Shown here: in pieces, positions 49,518 through 59,914 of the stretch
How the letters are laid out: every line of letters starts with the position of its first letter
Position numbering within the stretch: the stretch's first letter is position 1
Assembly (NCBI GenBank): GCA_033239525.1
Contig: BSYO01000003.1
Location: 6,876,001-6,940,000 of the forward strand
Reading direction: 5' to 3'
Source of the DNA: Nepenthes gracilis
Taxonomy: Eukaryota; Streptophyta; Magnoliopsida; Caryophyllales; Nepenthaceae
DNA length: 64,000 nucleotides
Program-made: the position numbers and the translations under genes
Notes under the pieces: generated by a model
The model's database searches: none
Told to the model about the DNA's origin: nothing
Seen by the model: only the letters and a program-made list of their open reading frames with translations

Positions 49518-49524
49518 TTATATA
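49518..49524 (-). promoter_or_regulatory. TATA box of eIF5A
   Basis: TATATAA on the minus strand, 115 bp upstream of the start codon, preceded by CGTCTCTC. Transcription would be expected to start near 49,490. It is the only good TATA in the GC-richer 150 bp before the gene. Confidence 0.65.
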
Positions 49525-50155
49525 GAGAGACGTACAGGAGATATTTTCTCATTGTGACGGTGCAATGGGACAACCAGCGATCTAAAATTAGATAAATGTT
49601 GCGAAAATATATGATGGATACTGTATACTAATTTTAGATAATGTAATATTTTATTTACTTTGTTTATTTTTTATTAATTTATTAATGTAATGCTTTTTTT
49701 TTATAAATTAGTTCAATTCTTGTCTTTAGGCTTCACAAGCTACAAATGTTAAAATTTGAATGCAAGAGTTGCCCAAATTTCTCTGACTTATTTCTCAATT
49801 AATTGCAACGGCTAAGTTTTTTTTTTAGTCTTAGAAATATTTTTGTATTCCATTTATTTAAAAAAAATATTATCAATATAAATTATTAGCATTTTACATT
49901 AAGTATTTAAATATAAGAAAATTAATTATTTATGTATAAATCTATTAATATAATTAAATAAATATAATATTAAGTCAGTTGAAGAAGTATTATAAAAATA
50001 ACCCCGACCTGGTAGCACCACTCATTTTTTAATATGTTAAAAAAAAAAAAAAAACCTTCATTAAATTTATTGCATTTTCACATTACGTGATGTAAAAAAA
50101 CTCAAAAATTAGGTATTTAGTTTCATTTTTGTAAATGTTTTGAGCATTTTGTTAT

Positions 50156-50192
<37 letters not shown>

Positions 50193-52256
50193 TATCACGT
50201 GACTTTAAAACAGATAATTCAGATTAAAATTTCAAATGGTATAAAACTAGTACGAAAATAAAAATTAAAACCTAAACCGGTTTGGTTCAATTTGAGTAGC
50301 CCCATTAAAAAATAAATATATCTTCAATAATATATATATTGCTATATGTAAAAAATGATTAAAAAAATTATATATTTATCCATCAGATAACCGCAAAAAT
50401 AAAAACTATCACACTGAATTTCTAATGAAACTCAAGAAGGTCATACTAATTCAAACCATTCAATTTGTACTCCTATTTTTGTTTAGCTCGCATTTTGAAT
50501 TTTTTAGACATGCCTCTTTTTGACAGTAGAAAAATTATTTTGCTTCTTGACATAATAACACAATATAGAGTTCTTGTTTTGGATGGCAAGAGAATAAGAT
50601 AACTTGGACATAAATAATAAAGATTAAATAATCATTTAAATTACTTTTAATCATATCTATAATTGAATATAATAATTTCTCCATTAAAAAAAATCATAAC
50701 AATATTTCAAAAAAAACAAAAAATAGCACCGTCACCCCCTTCTTTCAATTGGGTTAGGGTGGGTCAGAATTCACCATAATAGATTTGGGGAATTCATGGA
50801 AAGAGGCAGTTCAATTCAAAGAAGAAACAAACAGTGGAGCTCAACAGTGACCAATTTCAAGTAGCAGTTAAATAGCATGTACTTCTTCCCCCTAGAATGA
50901 AGCTTACAGATTCAGGAAAAACTGAGGGGGAAATGGCAGGAACTGTCACAAGCATGGAAATGCAAACAAATAATGCACATTTGAACAAATTATTTGAAGA
51001 TGGACGAGGTAGGAACAAGAGAGGGCAGGTCAAATAATCAGAAGTGGTATCAGTTTGTCAAATGAATGCAGCAAATATGCCGGGTTTCAACAAAAATTTT
51101 CCCATAATAATTAGTGGATATGTACCTCTGAAACTTCTGGCTCTGCTGCAGAATGAAGTTGTCGACAAGCTTGAATGTTGTGACCCCTAACACATTTGGG
51201 CTCAACCTCCTTGAAAGTAGCTTGATTCCAGGTTCTGGGTCATTGTCGGTTCAGCCACAGGGGCTGTTTGAGCCATTTTTCAAGGTGCGAGGGACTTGGT
51301 ATCCAATGCAAATGTAAGTCATCACCTTTTTGCACACCAACCATGACATGTATCACTACGTCCTACAAGAACTCCCAGCGGATAAAGATTTCATGTAGCT
51401 TTCACCAAGTTCTTGAATGAATATCTCGGGTGGATCTTCACTGTTGGCAGAGAAGTACTCAGAGTTCAGTTCACTCGACTAACCTTAAATCAGACTCAAG
51501 AAATCTTAAAATTTATTTGTGGGCACCGGATTTTGTCCTAGTGATCCCAATGTTTGTAATAAATTAACCTTGCAGTTGAAATGTAAAAATCATGTAGGGC
51601 AATAAGCTAATATCAATAGCTCTTATGTGTGAAAGATATCATATTTTTTGGAATGTCATTTTGGGAAACCCTTGATATATGATGAAAGGAAAATAATCAA
51701 TAACTTAGGAAACCTCAATACTGAAATTCCCAAAAATGAGATGATCGAGGCAAACATGAAAAGATGAACCAGTGCAAATCAAAGAAGGTGAAGTGACATA
51801 GAAGGTCAAGAAAACCATCAAAGGAATCAAAATCGACCTTCCTAGGTATGGGTTAAGAACTGAACTCATAACACGGGAACGCGTATCATGCTGCCAACCA
51901 CCCTAATAAAGGGGAGATGCATGGGTAAGGCTATAATCAATGCCCGAAGGATTCAATATTTCATCTTTATGTTCTTTGAGGCAAATTTTGGTCGTGGAAC
52001 GTTTCAGATACTACATTCCCAACAAAAGCTACAAGGAATTGGAAAACGGTTCAGATCGCTCCGCAATTACACTCCTTTAAACCTTATCCAGAGCCTGAAG
52101 TTTCTAATATCCATATCAACAACTGTCCACATGATTATACTCCAGGGATTAATGAGACAATGACATGCAAAACCAACACATTTCAAATAAACAGTCAAAC
52201 TGTACGGTGATGGTAAATGAAATAGTATATTGATGATGTCCAAAGTAAAAGCTTAC
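49525..52256. other. spacer between eIF5A and the BUB3.3-like exons
   Basis: AT-rich to about 50,720 with a (TA)n tract, then more balanced. A possible last exon of the BUB3.3-like gene lies near 51,130-51,165 (minus strand reads EPEVSEVHIH then a stop), but it does not join in phase. The 91-codon plus-strand frame at 51,888-52,163 matches nothing known. Confidence 0.45.
50159..50190. repeat. (TA)n microsatellite
   Basis: About 16 uninterrupted AT dinucleotides. Confidence 0.95.
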
Positions 52257-52846
52257 ATTTCATTTGCTTCTTGGTAAGTATAACCTGAAGCAACAGCCAG
52301 AAGCTCCCCAGTGTGATTATATGACAAGGATGCCACACTATTTGGATATCTTGGCAACTGTAGACAGAGGATTCAGTAGCACAACCAAATGGAAAGATTT
52401 AAGCTATATATAAAGAGGTCATTGATAGAAAAGGATGAAGCGAAAAAGCTTACACACGAGAAATGAATAATCCCTAAGGTGTAAATAAAGCATTTTGACC
52501 CAACAGTTATCAAGGTGTGACCCCAGTCTACGCATTAGATAAGATTCAGATATAACAGAATAAGCTTCTCAATTCACAAAATTATATAATCAATAAGAAA
52601 TACCTCAAACAGTCTCTTCCGTGATCTAGCATCCCAGGAAATGGCATACCCCTCATAATCACCAGTGACAAAAGCACCAAAGAACCTAAAAAAGGGTAAT
52701 TTTTCAAAAACCAAATTCATCCAAATTCGCCCAACTGCTAGTAGCAACTGTAGAGGTGCACATACAATGGATTAAAGCTGATGTCATTCACCGCTGCAAG
52801 GTAATACTTTCCATTCCTTGATTTGGGATGGCAGCGAAAAGTATAT
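52257..52846 (-). CDS. BUB3.3: BUB3.3-like mitotic checkpoint WD40 protein, C-terminal exons only
   Basis: Three minus-strand exons in coding order, 52846-52766, 52685-52604 and 52357-52257, join in one frame with GT-AG introns. They encode the last WD40 repeats of a BUB3/RAE1-type beta-propeller: FRCHPKSRNG, VNDISFNP, FVTGDYEGYAISWDARSRKR, SVASLSYNHTGELLAVASGY and TYQEANE. In plants this matches the BUB3.3 branch, a kinetochore-associated spindle-checkpoint protein. The upstream two thirds are not found to the right within the window, where a solo LTR, a duplication and Gypsy DNA follow. They may lie beyond the window, or be lost. The end is unclear: the last exon stops at a donor AAAT|GTAAGC, and reading through gives Met and a stop (52,253-52,255). 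All visible codons are intact. Confidence 0.85.
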
Positions 52847-53146
52847 CTGTACGCAAATGAGGCTAAGAAGCTATGATGTTAGAAACTCGGATAACAATGT
52901 TAGCAAATCATCATAAATATGCAGCAAGATAGCTAAAATATGAGATGCTAATGTAAAATAGAATGATATTAAAAAGATCAATCGAGTTGAATCAGCTCTC
53001 GAATAGATAATTCAAATCTAGTAACATCAAATAGTCTCATATCTTTATGACTATTTTCCTGCTATCAATTGCAGTCCTAAGAACAATTTCAATCTATTAG
53101 ACAGTGACTGAATAGGAAATCTAGGATACTACAGCCATGGTGGTCG
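52847..53146 (-). other. intron of the BUB3.3-like gene (start)
   Basis: Upstream of the FRCHPKS exon, which begins after GTACAG. No further exon of this gene is seen before the solo LTR at 53,147. Confidence 0.6.
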
Positions 53147-54170
53147 TGTTGGGGTAAGTCACTCCCTTATGAGTGATTTAACAAACTAATTTATCATCGG
53201 GGTGCATTAGCCAATCAACGAATGTTGACCGGTTGGAAGGCAAAAAAGGTCAATGGAGATTGTCCGGCGGACGGCCAGCTGAATCCGGTCAACAGGAAGT
53301 TGACCGTCTGAGGGCTACAGGAGTGCTGCTGGATGGCGGATGGGTGGCAAAGACGGTCAACAGGAAGGTTGACCGGATGGCTGTGGAGGACGGTCAACGG
53401 TAGCCATCCGGTCAACGGGAGGTTGACCGGATGGCTGTGGATCCGGTAAACGAAAGGTTGACCGGCTAAGACTGGAAATGAAGAATTTACCAGTTGGTAT
53501 TACTGGTATGGAATCAACCAAGGAACGCCGGAAGACTCTTGTGATAGCCAATGGACACAAACGGCCAAGGGACTTGACTGCAGCAACGACTGAGGACGTC
53601 GTGGATAGCTGGCAACAAGTTGCTGGACAGCAAAGCAAGTGGCAGACCTGCTGCGTGTGCGCCATCTGTGCAGGCAGCAGGTTGCAGAGTTGGTGGATAA
53701 AGCTATTGGCAGGTTGCAGAGTAGGTGGCAGGCATTTGACCACACTCAACCGGCCTATTGGTTGAAGGTCTCCAAGCAGACCATCATATATACGCATGCT
53801 GGCCATGCAGATGAGAGAGAGACAGAGAGAGAGCATCTGAGCACGGTAGAATGTAAGGAGGTAAAATCCAAGGGTGAAGGAAAAGAGAGGAGTGCTCCAC
53901 TAGTGAGAGAAGAAAGAAAAACAGAGAGTAAAAGAAAAGAGTGTTTTTCTTATTTACTCCGGAGAGGTTTTTTTTTGTTATTCTCGAGTGTGTAACGGAT
54001 ACTCCATCTCGGAGTTTTGTAACCTATTTCACATAGTAGATTTGTTGTAAACTCTACTCCCGTGGTTTTTCCCTTGATTCGTAAGGGTTTCCACGTAAAA
54101 CGTGTATATACTTCTTCTTCCTCTTTCCCTCACTGTGTATCATTCTGTCCGACCGACCTTTGCCCCTATA
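53147..54170 (+). mobile_element. solo LTR related to the IPK-intron array
   Basis: 1,024 bp, begins TGTTGGGGTAAG and shares long blocks with LTRs 1-3 (GAGTGTTTTTCTTATTTACTC, TTCTCGAGTGTGTAACGGATA, TTTCCACGTAAAA), including the GAGAAGAAAGAAAAACAGAG tract. It ends CCCCTATA where the others end ACCCAACA. GGTCG stands on both sides (53,142-53,146 and 54,171-54,175), a likely 5-bp target duplication. GGTCAAC/GTTGACCGG strings are repeated within the first 330 bp. Confidence 0.72.
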
Positions 54171-54175
54171 GGTCG

Positions 54176-54624
54176 GTGGGCCTTACAAAGATGTAAATAT
54201 TACTAACAAGAACTTCAGGCCGTTTAATCTGGTAATATAAGCATATGCAGCTAGTATGACGGTTCACATAATCACTGCTAAAGCACAATCAATTGCTTAA
54301 GTAGTGCAACGTTGAAAGATGACATGTTCTGGTCTCATTGAGGTGAACCTTTCATGAGTTAAAAAGTAACCAAAAGTAAGAAAAGTTGACTTGTTTAAAA
54401 CGTAGATGTTTTAGTTCTTTTTTATTTAAAAGATGGGAAAAAAGCTTGTACAACAAAAGAGACTATATATTATGATTTACAGATTAATAAATTATAATGC
54501 ATAATGTTCCAATATCATTAAGGGCCCATTCAGTTGCAGGTTTTGAGCCCTGAAATTCGGAATTAGGACAAAAATTCCAAGCCTAATTCCAAATTTTATT
54601 GCTTGGCATTAGGCAGTGGAATTC
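54176..54624. other. AT-rich spacer
   Basis: Nothing recognised. Carries a GGAATT/AATTCC-rich patch that leads into the tandem duplication. Confidence 0.3.
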
Positions 54625-55048
54625 TAATTCTATATTCCAATTTTCTGGAATTGAAAATACTATAAGATAGTTCTTTATAATTTTTTAGTAGCAGAATAAA
54701 GAATTATAATTCTGAGAATGAAAATTAATTTTAATTTATCAATATATGAAATATAATATGATATAATATTTAAAAAAATATAAAATATTTTATGATTGTA
54801 TTATTTAATTTTATTATATCTAATTGATAGATAATTTAATTCTATATTCCAATTTTTTGGAATTGAAAATACTATAAGATAGTTTTTTATAATTTTTTAG
54901 TAGCAGAATAAAGAATTATAATTCTGAAAATGAAAATTAATTTTAATTTATCAATATATAAAATATAATAAGATATAATATTTAAAAAAATGTAAAATAT
55001 TTTATGATTGTATTATTTAATTTTATTATATCTAATTGATAGATAATT
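54625..55048. repeat. 212-bp tandem duplication
   Basis: Two copies, 54,625-54,836 and 54,837-55,048, differing at only a few positions, both starting TAATTCTATATTCCAATTTT. Very AT-rich, ending about 12 bp before the Gypsy LTR. Confidence 0.92.
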
Positions 55049-55060
55049 TAATTATCTATC

Positions 55061-55850
55061 TGTTGGGTTCAGTACCCAGGGTCCCCAATCCACCGGGTAA
55101 AAAGGACAAGTACTTGACCCAGGAAGATAAGTGTATCGGAGTCCGAGAATGATCACAGCAGTCCGAGAGAAGATCTCGGAATAACAGTGCAGGAACGTCC
55201 GAGGGCTTTGTAGCCCGAGAACCCTCATCAGGCTTTGAAGTCCGCGGACCCAATAAAAGCACGAGGGCTTATCCAAAAGCCAAAGTTCCAATCAATACGA
55301 GGACTCTTCAAGACGTCCGGGAATGCCAGCTCAGCTTTATAAACGTCCAAAACACGCGTAAAGTCTGCAACACGCCACCACCGCCAGGCCCGACACAAAG
55401 AATCTGACATTCTGGCAAATACGGCCTGCGAAACAGCTCGGGCGGCCAAAAGTTGCCCATTCACGATAACAAACCTGACACAGCAGAGACGTGTCAGGAG
55501 AGTAGGTGGCCAGCCTGGCACCTAGCGGCCAACGGTAATATTTTCTCCTATAAATACCCCACTTGGGGCATCAGATAAAGGACCAAAAAATTTTTTCCTT
55601 AAGCAAGAAAGAGAGAAAAAGCACAGCATTCAAAAGCAAAAAGCAGAAAACCCTCGTCCTCGGTTCTCGGACACCATCTTGTAAACAGCAATATCAAACT
55701 TAGTGAAATCTTTTCCAGGCCAGGCCTCGTGGTTTTCCCTTCTCATTCAAGAGAAGGTTTCCACGTAAAAATATTGTGTTCAATCTCTCTTCTCTCTCAC
55801 TCGATCATCATCACTTGTGTTGCTCGGACCCAAAAATCCATAACGCAACA
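55061..55850 (+). repeat. 5' LTR of the Gypsy element
   Basis: 790 bp, TGTTGGGTTC to ACGCAACA. TATAAATAC at about 55,550 is the likely TATA box. The left flank is the 212-bp duplication; no target duplication can be tested because the 3' LTR is outside or lost. Confidence 0.85.
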
Positions 55851-55851
55851 T

Positions 55852-55868
55852 TGGCGCCGTCTGTGGGA
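55852..55868 (+). other. tRNA primer-binding site of the Gypsy element
   Basis: TGGCGCCGTCTGTGGGA, one base after the LTR end, the form typical of plant Gypsy elements of this group. Confidence 0.8.
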
Positions 55869-55950
55869 ATCTTGGATTAAAAGTCAAGTTCTCATCCTCA
55901 TAAACACATTCTAAACACACTCAAAGATCAACAATCAACAAGCGCTAAAA

Positions 55951-57442
55951 ATGGTAAGCACCAGAGCACAAGCGAGTGCCCCGAAGAGCCACGGCTCACA
56001 ATCCTCGGGGGACGCCCCCGACCCTTGCGGCATTGGAGAACCACTCGATCCTGCCGTGAGGATTGGCGGCAAAGGTGGACGAGATGCACAAAGCCTTCAT
56101 CGCTCTTTGCACGAGAATAGACAAGAAGGAAAAGGGAGCCCCTTAGGGGATCCCGAGGCGGAGATATCCCGTAGCGAGGGGAAGGCACGAGCAGCCTTGG
56201 CAGGCGCCCACCCACCGAGATCTACCAGGGGCGAGTCGCCTCAGCGGCGGGGCCCCTCGCGGGCCGAGAAGAACGTCGAGGACCCCGATCCCGGGCGGCC
56301 GGGAGCATCGCGTCCAGGGAGATACGGATGCGCCCGGAGTCCCCGCAAAGATCCGAAGGACCCCGAGAGGAGGTGCACCGGCGGCTGACGAGTTGAGGCA
56401 CTTCCTCAGCGCAAAAAAAGGCGATCGCTCCACCACCGTGGAGGAAAAATTGGAAAAAGTATGGAACCGTGTGTTCGGAGAGAGCGGCCCGGGGGCAAGC
56501 GTCCCGCAATCTCCGTTCACCAGCGACGTTAGAGCAAGGGCACTGCCTCGAAGTTCAAAATGCCCAATCTGGCATACGATGGGGAGCGCCGATCCCATGG
56601 ATCACCTCAACATGTTCCGAGAGCACCCGAGCCTCGAAGGGCTTGATGAAACGGCAATGTGCCGGTGCTTCCCCTTAACGTTGAAAGGGACGCCTTGGAG
56701 TTTGGTTCTATGGGATGCCCGCGGGCTCCATTAACACCTTGGCGACTGGCGGCGGCGTTCTGTCACGATTCGCCTCCGGCAGAAGGGTGGAGAAGCGGCC
56801 ACAGCATCTCACCGCGTGAAGCGGTGCCGGGGAGAGCACGAGAGGCTTCTGGCCGAGTTCGTGTCCGAGGCCGGACGGATCCCTAAGGCATCCGATGGCG
56901 TGAAGGCAATGCCTTCTGTCTGGCCTCGAGGGGGTTCCTTCTTCAAGCACCTTATCCATAAGGGCCCCCGTACTTTCGAAGAGGCCGAGTCCATAGCAAG
57001 GGCCTATATTGCAGCGGAGGAGGCGAACGAAGCAAAGCGCCCAGCAAGGAGCGAGGACTACCGCCTAAGGACAGAGGAAGTGAAGAGGAAGGCCGGGGAC
57101 TATCGCAGTCCCCCGTTCGTGACCAGGCATCAAAAGCACCACAAGCCCGAGATGCCCACGCGTAGAGACGTTCCCCCAACACGTCTCACTCCCTTGAACG
57201 ACACGCGGATCAACGTGCTGATGCAAATCCGAGGGGAAAAGTTCGTGAAGTGGCCCACGCCTCTGAAGAATCCAGACGGGGGCGACCAGACGAAGTTCTG
57301 CGATTTCCACCGCTGCAGAGGACACGCGGCAGAAGACTGCAAATCTTTGCAGAGGGAGATCGAGAGGCGATTAAGAGGGGCCACCTCGGCCGTTTCTGCA
57401 ACGGCCGGACAGTCTTCGGAGCAAAGAAGTAACCCGAGGTGA
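55951..57442 (+). pseudogene. Gypsy gag, frameshifted
   Basis: Starts MVSTRAQASAPKS. A capsid-like segment across two frames at 56,570-56,760 reads GSADPMDHLNMFRE, then LDETAMCRCFPLTL-G and GSINTL. A later segment (56,816-57,442) has FEEAESIARAYIAAEEANEA. It ends with a zinc-knuckle-like CDFHRCRGHAAEDC (57,298-57,339), whose C-x2-H start and H-x4-C end are those of the Tat group. Frameshifts near 56,380, 56,740 and 56,810 prevent one product. Confidence 0.8.
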
Positions 57443-57469
57443 CCCACCAAGGAACAGTCGCGGCGGGAG

Positions 57470-57935
57470 TTATCAACATGGTGTCCACCCATCCAGTGGG
57501 AAGGCGGCAGAGATCATCTTTGCATCAAAGAGGCCGCGGACTAGCTCGGAGATGACATCATATGTTTTGGTAAGGAGGACATGGCCCATATAACTTCCCC
57601 CGTTCGACCCCCTTGTTGTAATCTGCTGCTCGCTCGTTTGAGATGGAGTAAATGACTTCCATCCGGCTTGAGTATTTGTTGATAATGGAAGTTCTCATGA
57701 CTTGCTTTATTTCGATGCTTATCAAAAGCTATGACTAAAAAGAGACCAAATGAAGGCCGGAGGGGCCACCGGTCTGAGCTCGACAACGGCCAGTCCCCGG
57801 GCGGGCATCGTGCGGGAGGTCACCTTAGGGACATATCCGAGGACTGCGTCTAAGGTCCTCACCTTCTTGGTGGTAGACCTCCCGTCAGTTTATAACGCAA
57901 TCCTCGGACGCCCACTGCCACCTTCGGTGCCGTGA
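57470..57935 (+). pseudogene. Gypsy protease, broken
   Basis: The end is clear: LGTYPR, KVLTFLVVDLPSVYNAILGRP (57,822-57,911). The front, with the catalytic aspartate region, is disrupted by frameshifts. Confidence 0.65.
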
Positions 57936-58089
57936 CCTCCATCCCACATCCCGAAAATGAAATTTCCACTCCATTTGGAGTAGGGAAGTCTTAGGCGGCG
58001 ATCCGTTGGGAGAACGTGTTACTCACACAGGTCACACGGACTCCCTTCCCAACCAATGGAAGACCTCGATCTCGGGGACGAGGCGACCC

Positions 58090-58900
58090 TCCAACAAGCA
58101 CGAGGCGGTGAACCCACCGTAAAAATCTAACTGGATCCAGGGATCCCGAGAGATGCGTCAGTTGGAAGCTCTCTCGCCCAGTCCGTCCGAGAGAGCCTCA
58201 CGACTCTCTTAAGAGAGAACTCGGACGTCTTTGCTTGGTCCCCGGCGGACATGCTGGGATTTCCCAGAAACCATAACTCACAGGCGGGTGTGGATCCCCA
58301 CCACAAGCCTGTTAGACAAAAAGCAGGAACTATTCAACGGAAAAGGCGATAGCTATCCGAGAAGAAGTGAAGAAGCTCTGAGACGCCAGGTTCATCCGGG
58401 AGGTGCGATGCCGGGCCCAGCTCTCAACGTGGTCATGGTGAAGAAAAGCGGGGAAGTGGAGGATGTGCGTCGATTTCCACTGACCTCAACAAAGCTTGTC
58501 CGAAAACTGACTTTCCACTTCCCAGTAGGCCGTTGGTGGACTCAGCGAGTGGCTATGGTGCTCCAGCTTCATGGACGCCTACTCGGATCTGACGGTCAAG
58601 ATGCACGCGGAGGACGAGGAGCATACATCATTCATGCACCGATCGGGGCACGTCTTTATTCTAGTAATGCCCTTCGGTCTCAAGAACGCCCGCGAACATA
58701 CCCAGGCTCGTCAACAAGATCTTTGAAACCAGTTAGCGAAAACGTAGAAGTCTACGTCGACGACATGCTCGTCAAAAGCACCGTTGGTGGAAGTCACGTC
58801 GAGACTTAGCGGAGACCTTAGAGTGCTTAGAGCGCAATGAATGGCTCGAACCCCGTGAAGTGCACCTTTGGGGTGTCAAATGCGGGAAGTTCCTTTCGTA
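58090..58900 (+). pseudogene. Gypsy reverse transcriptase, frameshifted
   Basis: Pieces in changing frames follow RT order: an FMDAYS-type block and KMHAEDEEHT-F (58,570-58,640), MPFGLKNA at about 58,670-58,690, and the catalytic YVDDMLVKS (58,752 on). Too many shifts for activity. Confidence 0.8.
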
Positions 58901-59079
58901 GTGTCACAACGTGGAATCGAGGCAAACCCCAGAAAAGATCCGAGCCATCTTGGATATGAAGTCCCCTCGGCCGCGAGGGACGTCCGAGAGACTCACGGGA
59001 CGAGTGGCCGCCTCTCCGTTCCTAGCCAAGTCAGTAGAAGCATCTGCCATTTTTCAAGGCACTCGGGGACCGAAAACCC

Positions 59080-59560
59080 AAGGTTTATTTGGAGCAATGA
59101 GTGCGAAGAAGCGTCCGGGGCTCAGGCGTACTTAGCCAACCCTCCTCTCTCGGCCTCCCACTACCAGAGAGGAACTCTATTATACATCGTCGGTGGCCGA
59201 GGCCCTAGGGTCGGTCTGGTGGCAACATCAAGGGATCGGCGGCGGTGTGTACGTCCAGGCAGAACCATTTACCAAAAGCTTAGGCCGATTCGAGACCCCG
59301 ATCCGCATCCGAGAAGGTTGCGTGCTGCTTGTGTACTCGGCTAGGAAGGCGAGACCTTATTTCCGGGCTCACAAGATCGTGGTCTTTGGCCAGACCGGCA
59401 CCGAGAACCATTTTCGCAAAAGCCCGAGGTCTCGGGCGATCGAATGGGCTATCGAGCTCGGTGAGTTCGATATCGAGTTCGAGCCCATTACCGTCCATAA
59501 AGGGCCGGGCTCTTGCGGACTTTATGGTAGAAACGATAAGACATCGGGGCGAAGACATCG
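59080..59560 (+). pseudogene. Gypsy RNase H, frameshifted
   Basis: Blocks of the Ty3-type RNase H after RT: RPYFRAHKIVV, then an AIEWAIELGEFDIEFEPITV block (59,440-59,495) and KG-ALADF-VE in another frame. Confidence 0.75.
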
Positions 59561-59589
59561 CCGGCGTGCGGTGAAGAAGCGCGGGGTTC

Positions 59590-59910
59590 ACCCAGCGTGG
59601 ACTTTGCGTGTAGATGGATCCTCCATGAAGGATGGGTGCGGAGCGGGTGTTGTCTTTGCCAAAACGCCCATGGGATCCGAAATCAAATACTCGGTAACCT
59701 TAGGGTTTAGGCCACAAACAACGTAGCGGAATACGAGGCCCCTCCACAGGGCTGCGCCGGCAAGGAGTGCTCGGCCAAGAGCCTAGTGATCTATAGTGAC
59801 TCAGAAGTGGTTGTCAATCGGGCCTTCGGAAACTTTGAAGTGAAACATTTGACTTTCCATTGTACCTCAAGGTGAAAGAGTTGGCCTCGCATTTCGAGAA
59901 GGTCGGTTCG
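59590..59910 (+). pseudogene. second (archaeal-type) RNase H, truncated
   Basis: WTLRVDGSSMKDGCGAGVVF with its first catalytic-type Asp in VDGSS, then TNNVAEYEA in another frame, YSDSEVVVN and KVKELASHFEKV. This second RNase H is the hallmark of the Tat group. The match ends at about 59,910, where the junction lies. Confidence 0.78.
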
Positions 59911-59914
59911 TGCA

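Larger units (their letters stand above)
55061..59910 (+). mobile_element. Ty3/Gypsy element, Tat-like, 5' part
   Basis: 5' LTR, primer site, gag, protease, RT, RNase H and a second archaeal-type RNase H in the usual order of the Tat group, on the plus strand. The reading frame is broken by many one- and two-base gaps. Integrase and 3' LTR do not follow: at about 59,910, within the end of the second RNase H region, the sequence switches to DNA belonging to an oppositely oriented element. Confidence 0.85.
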
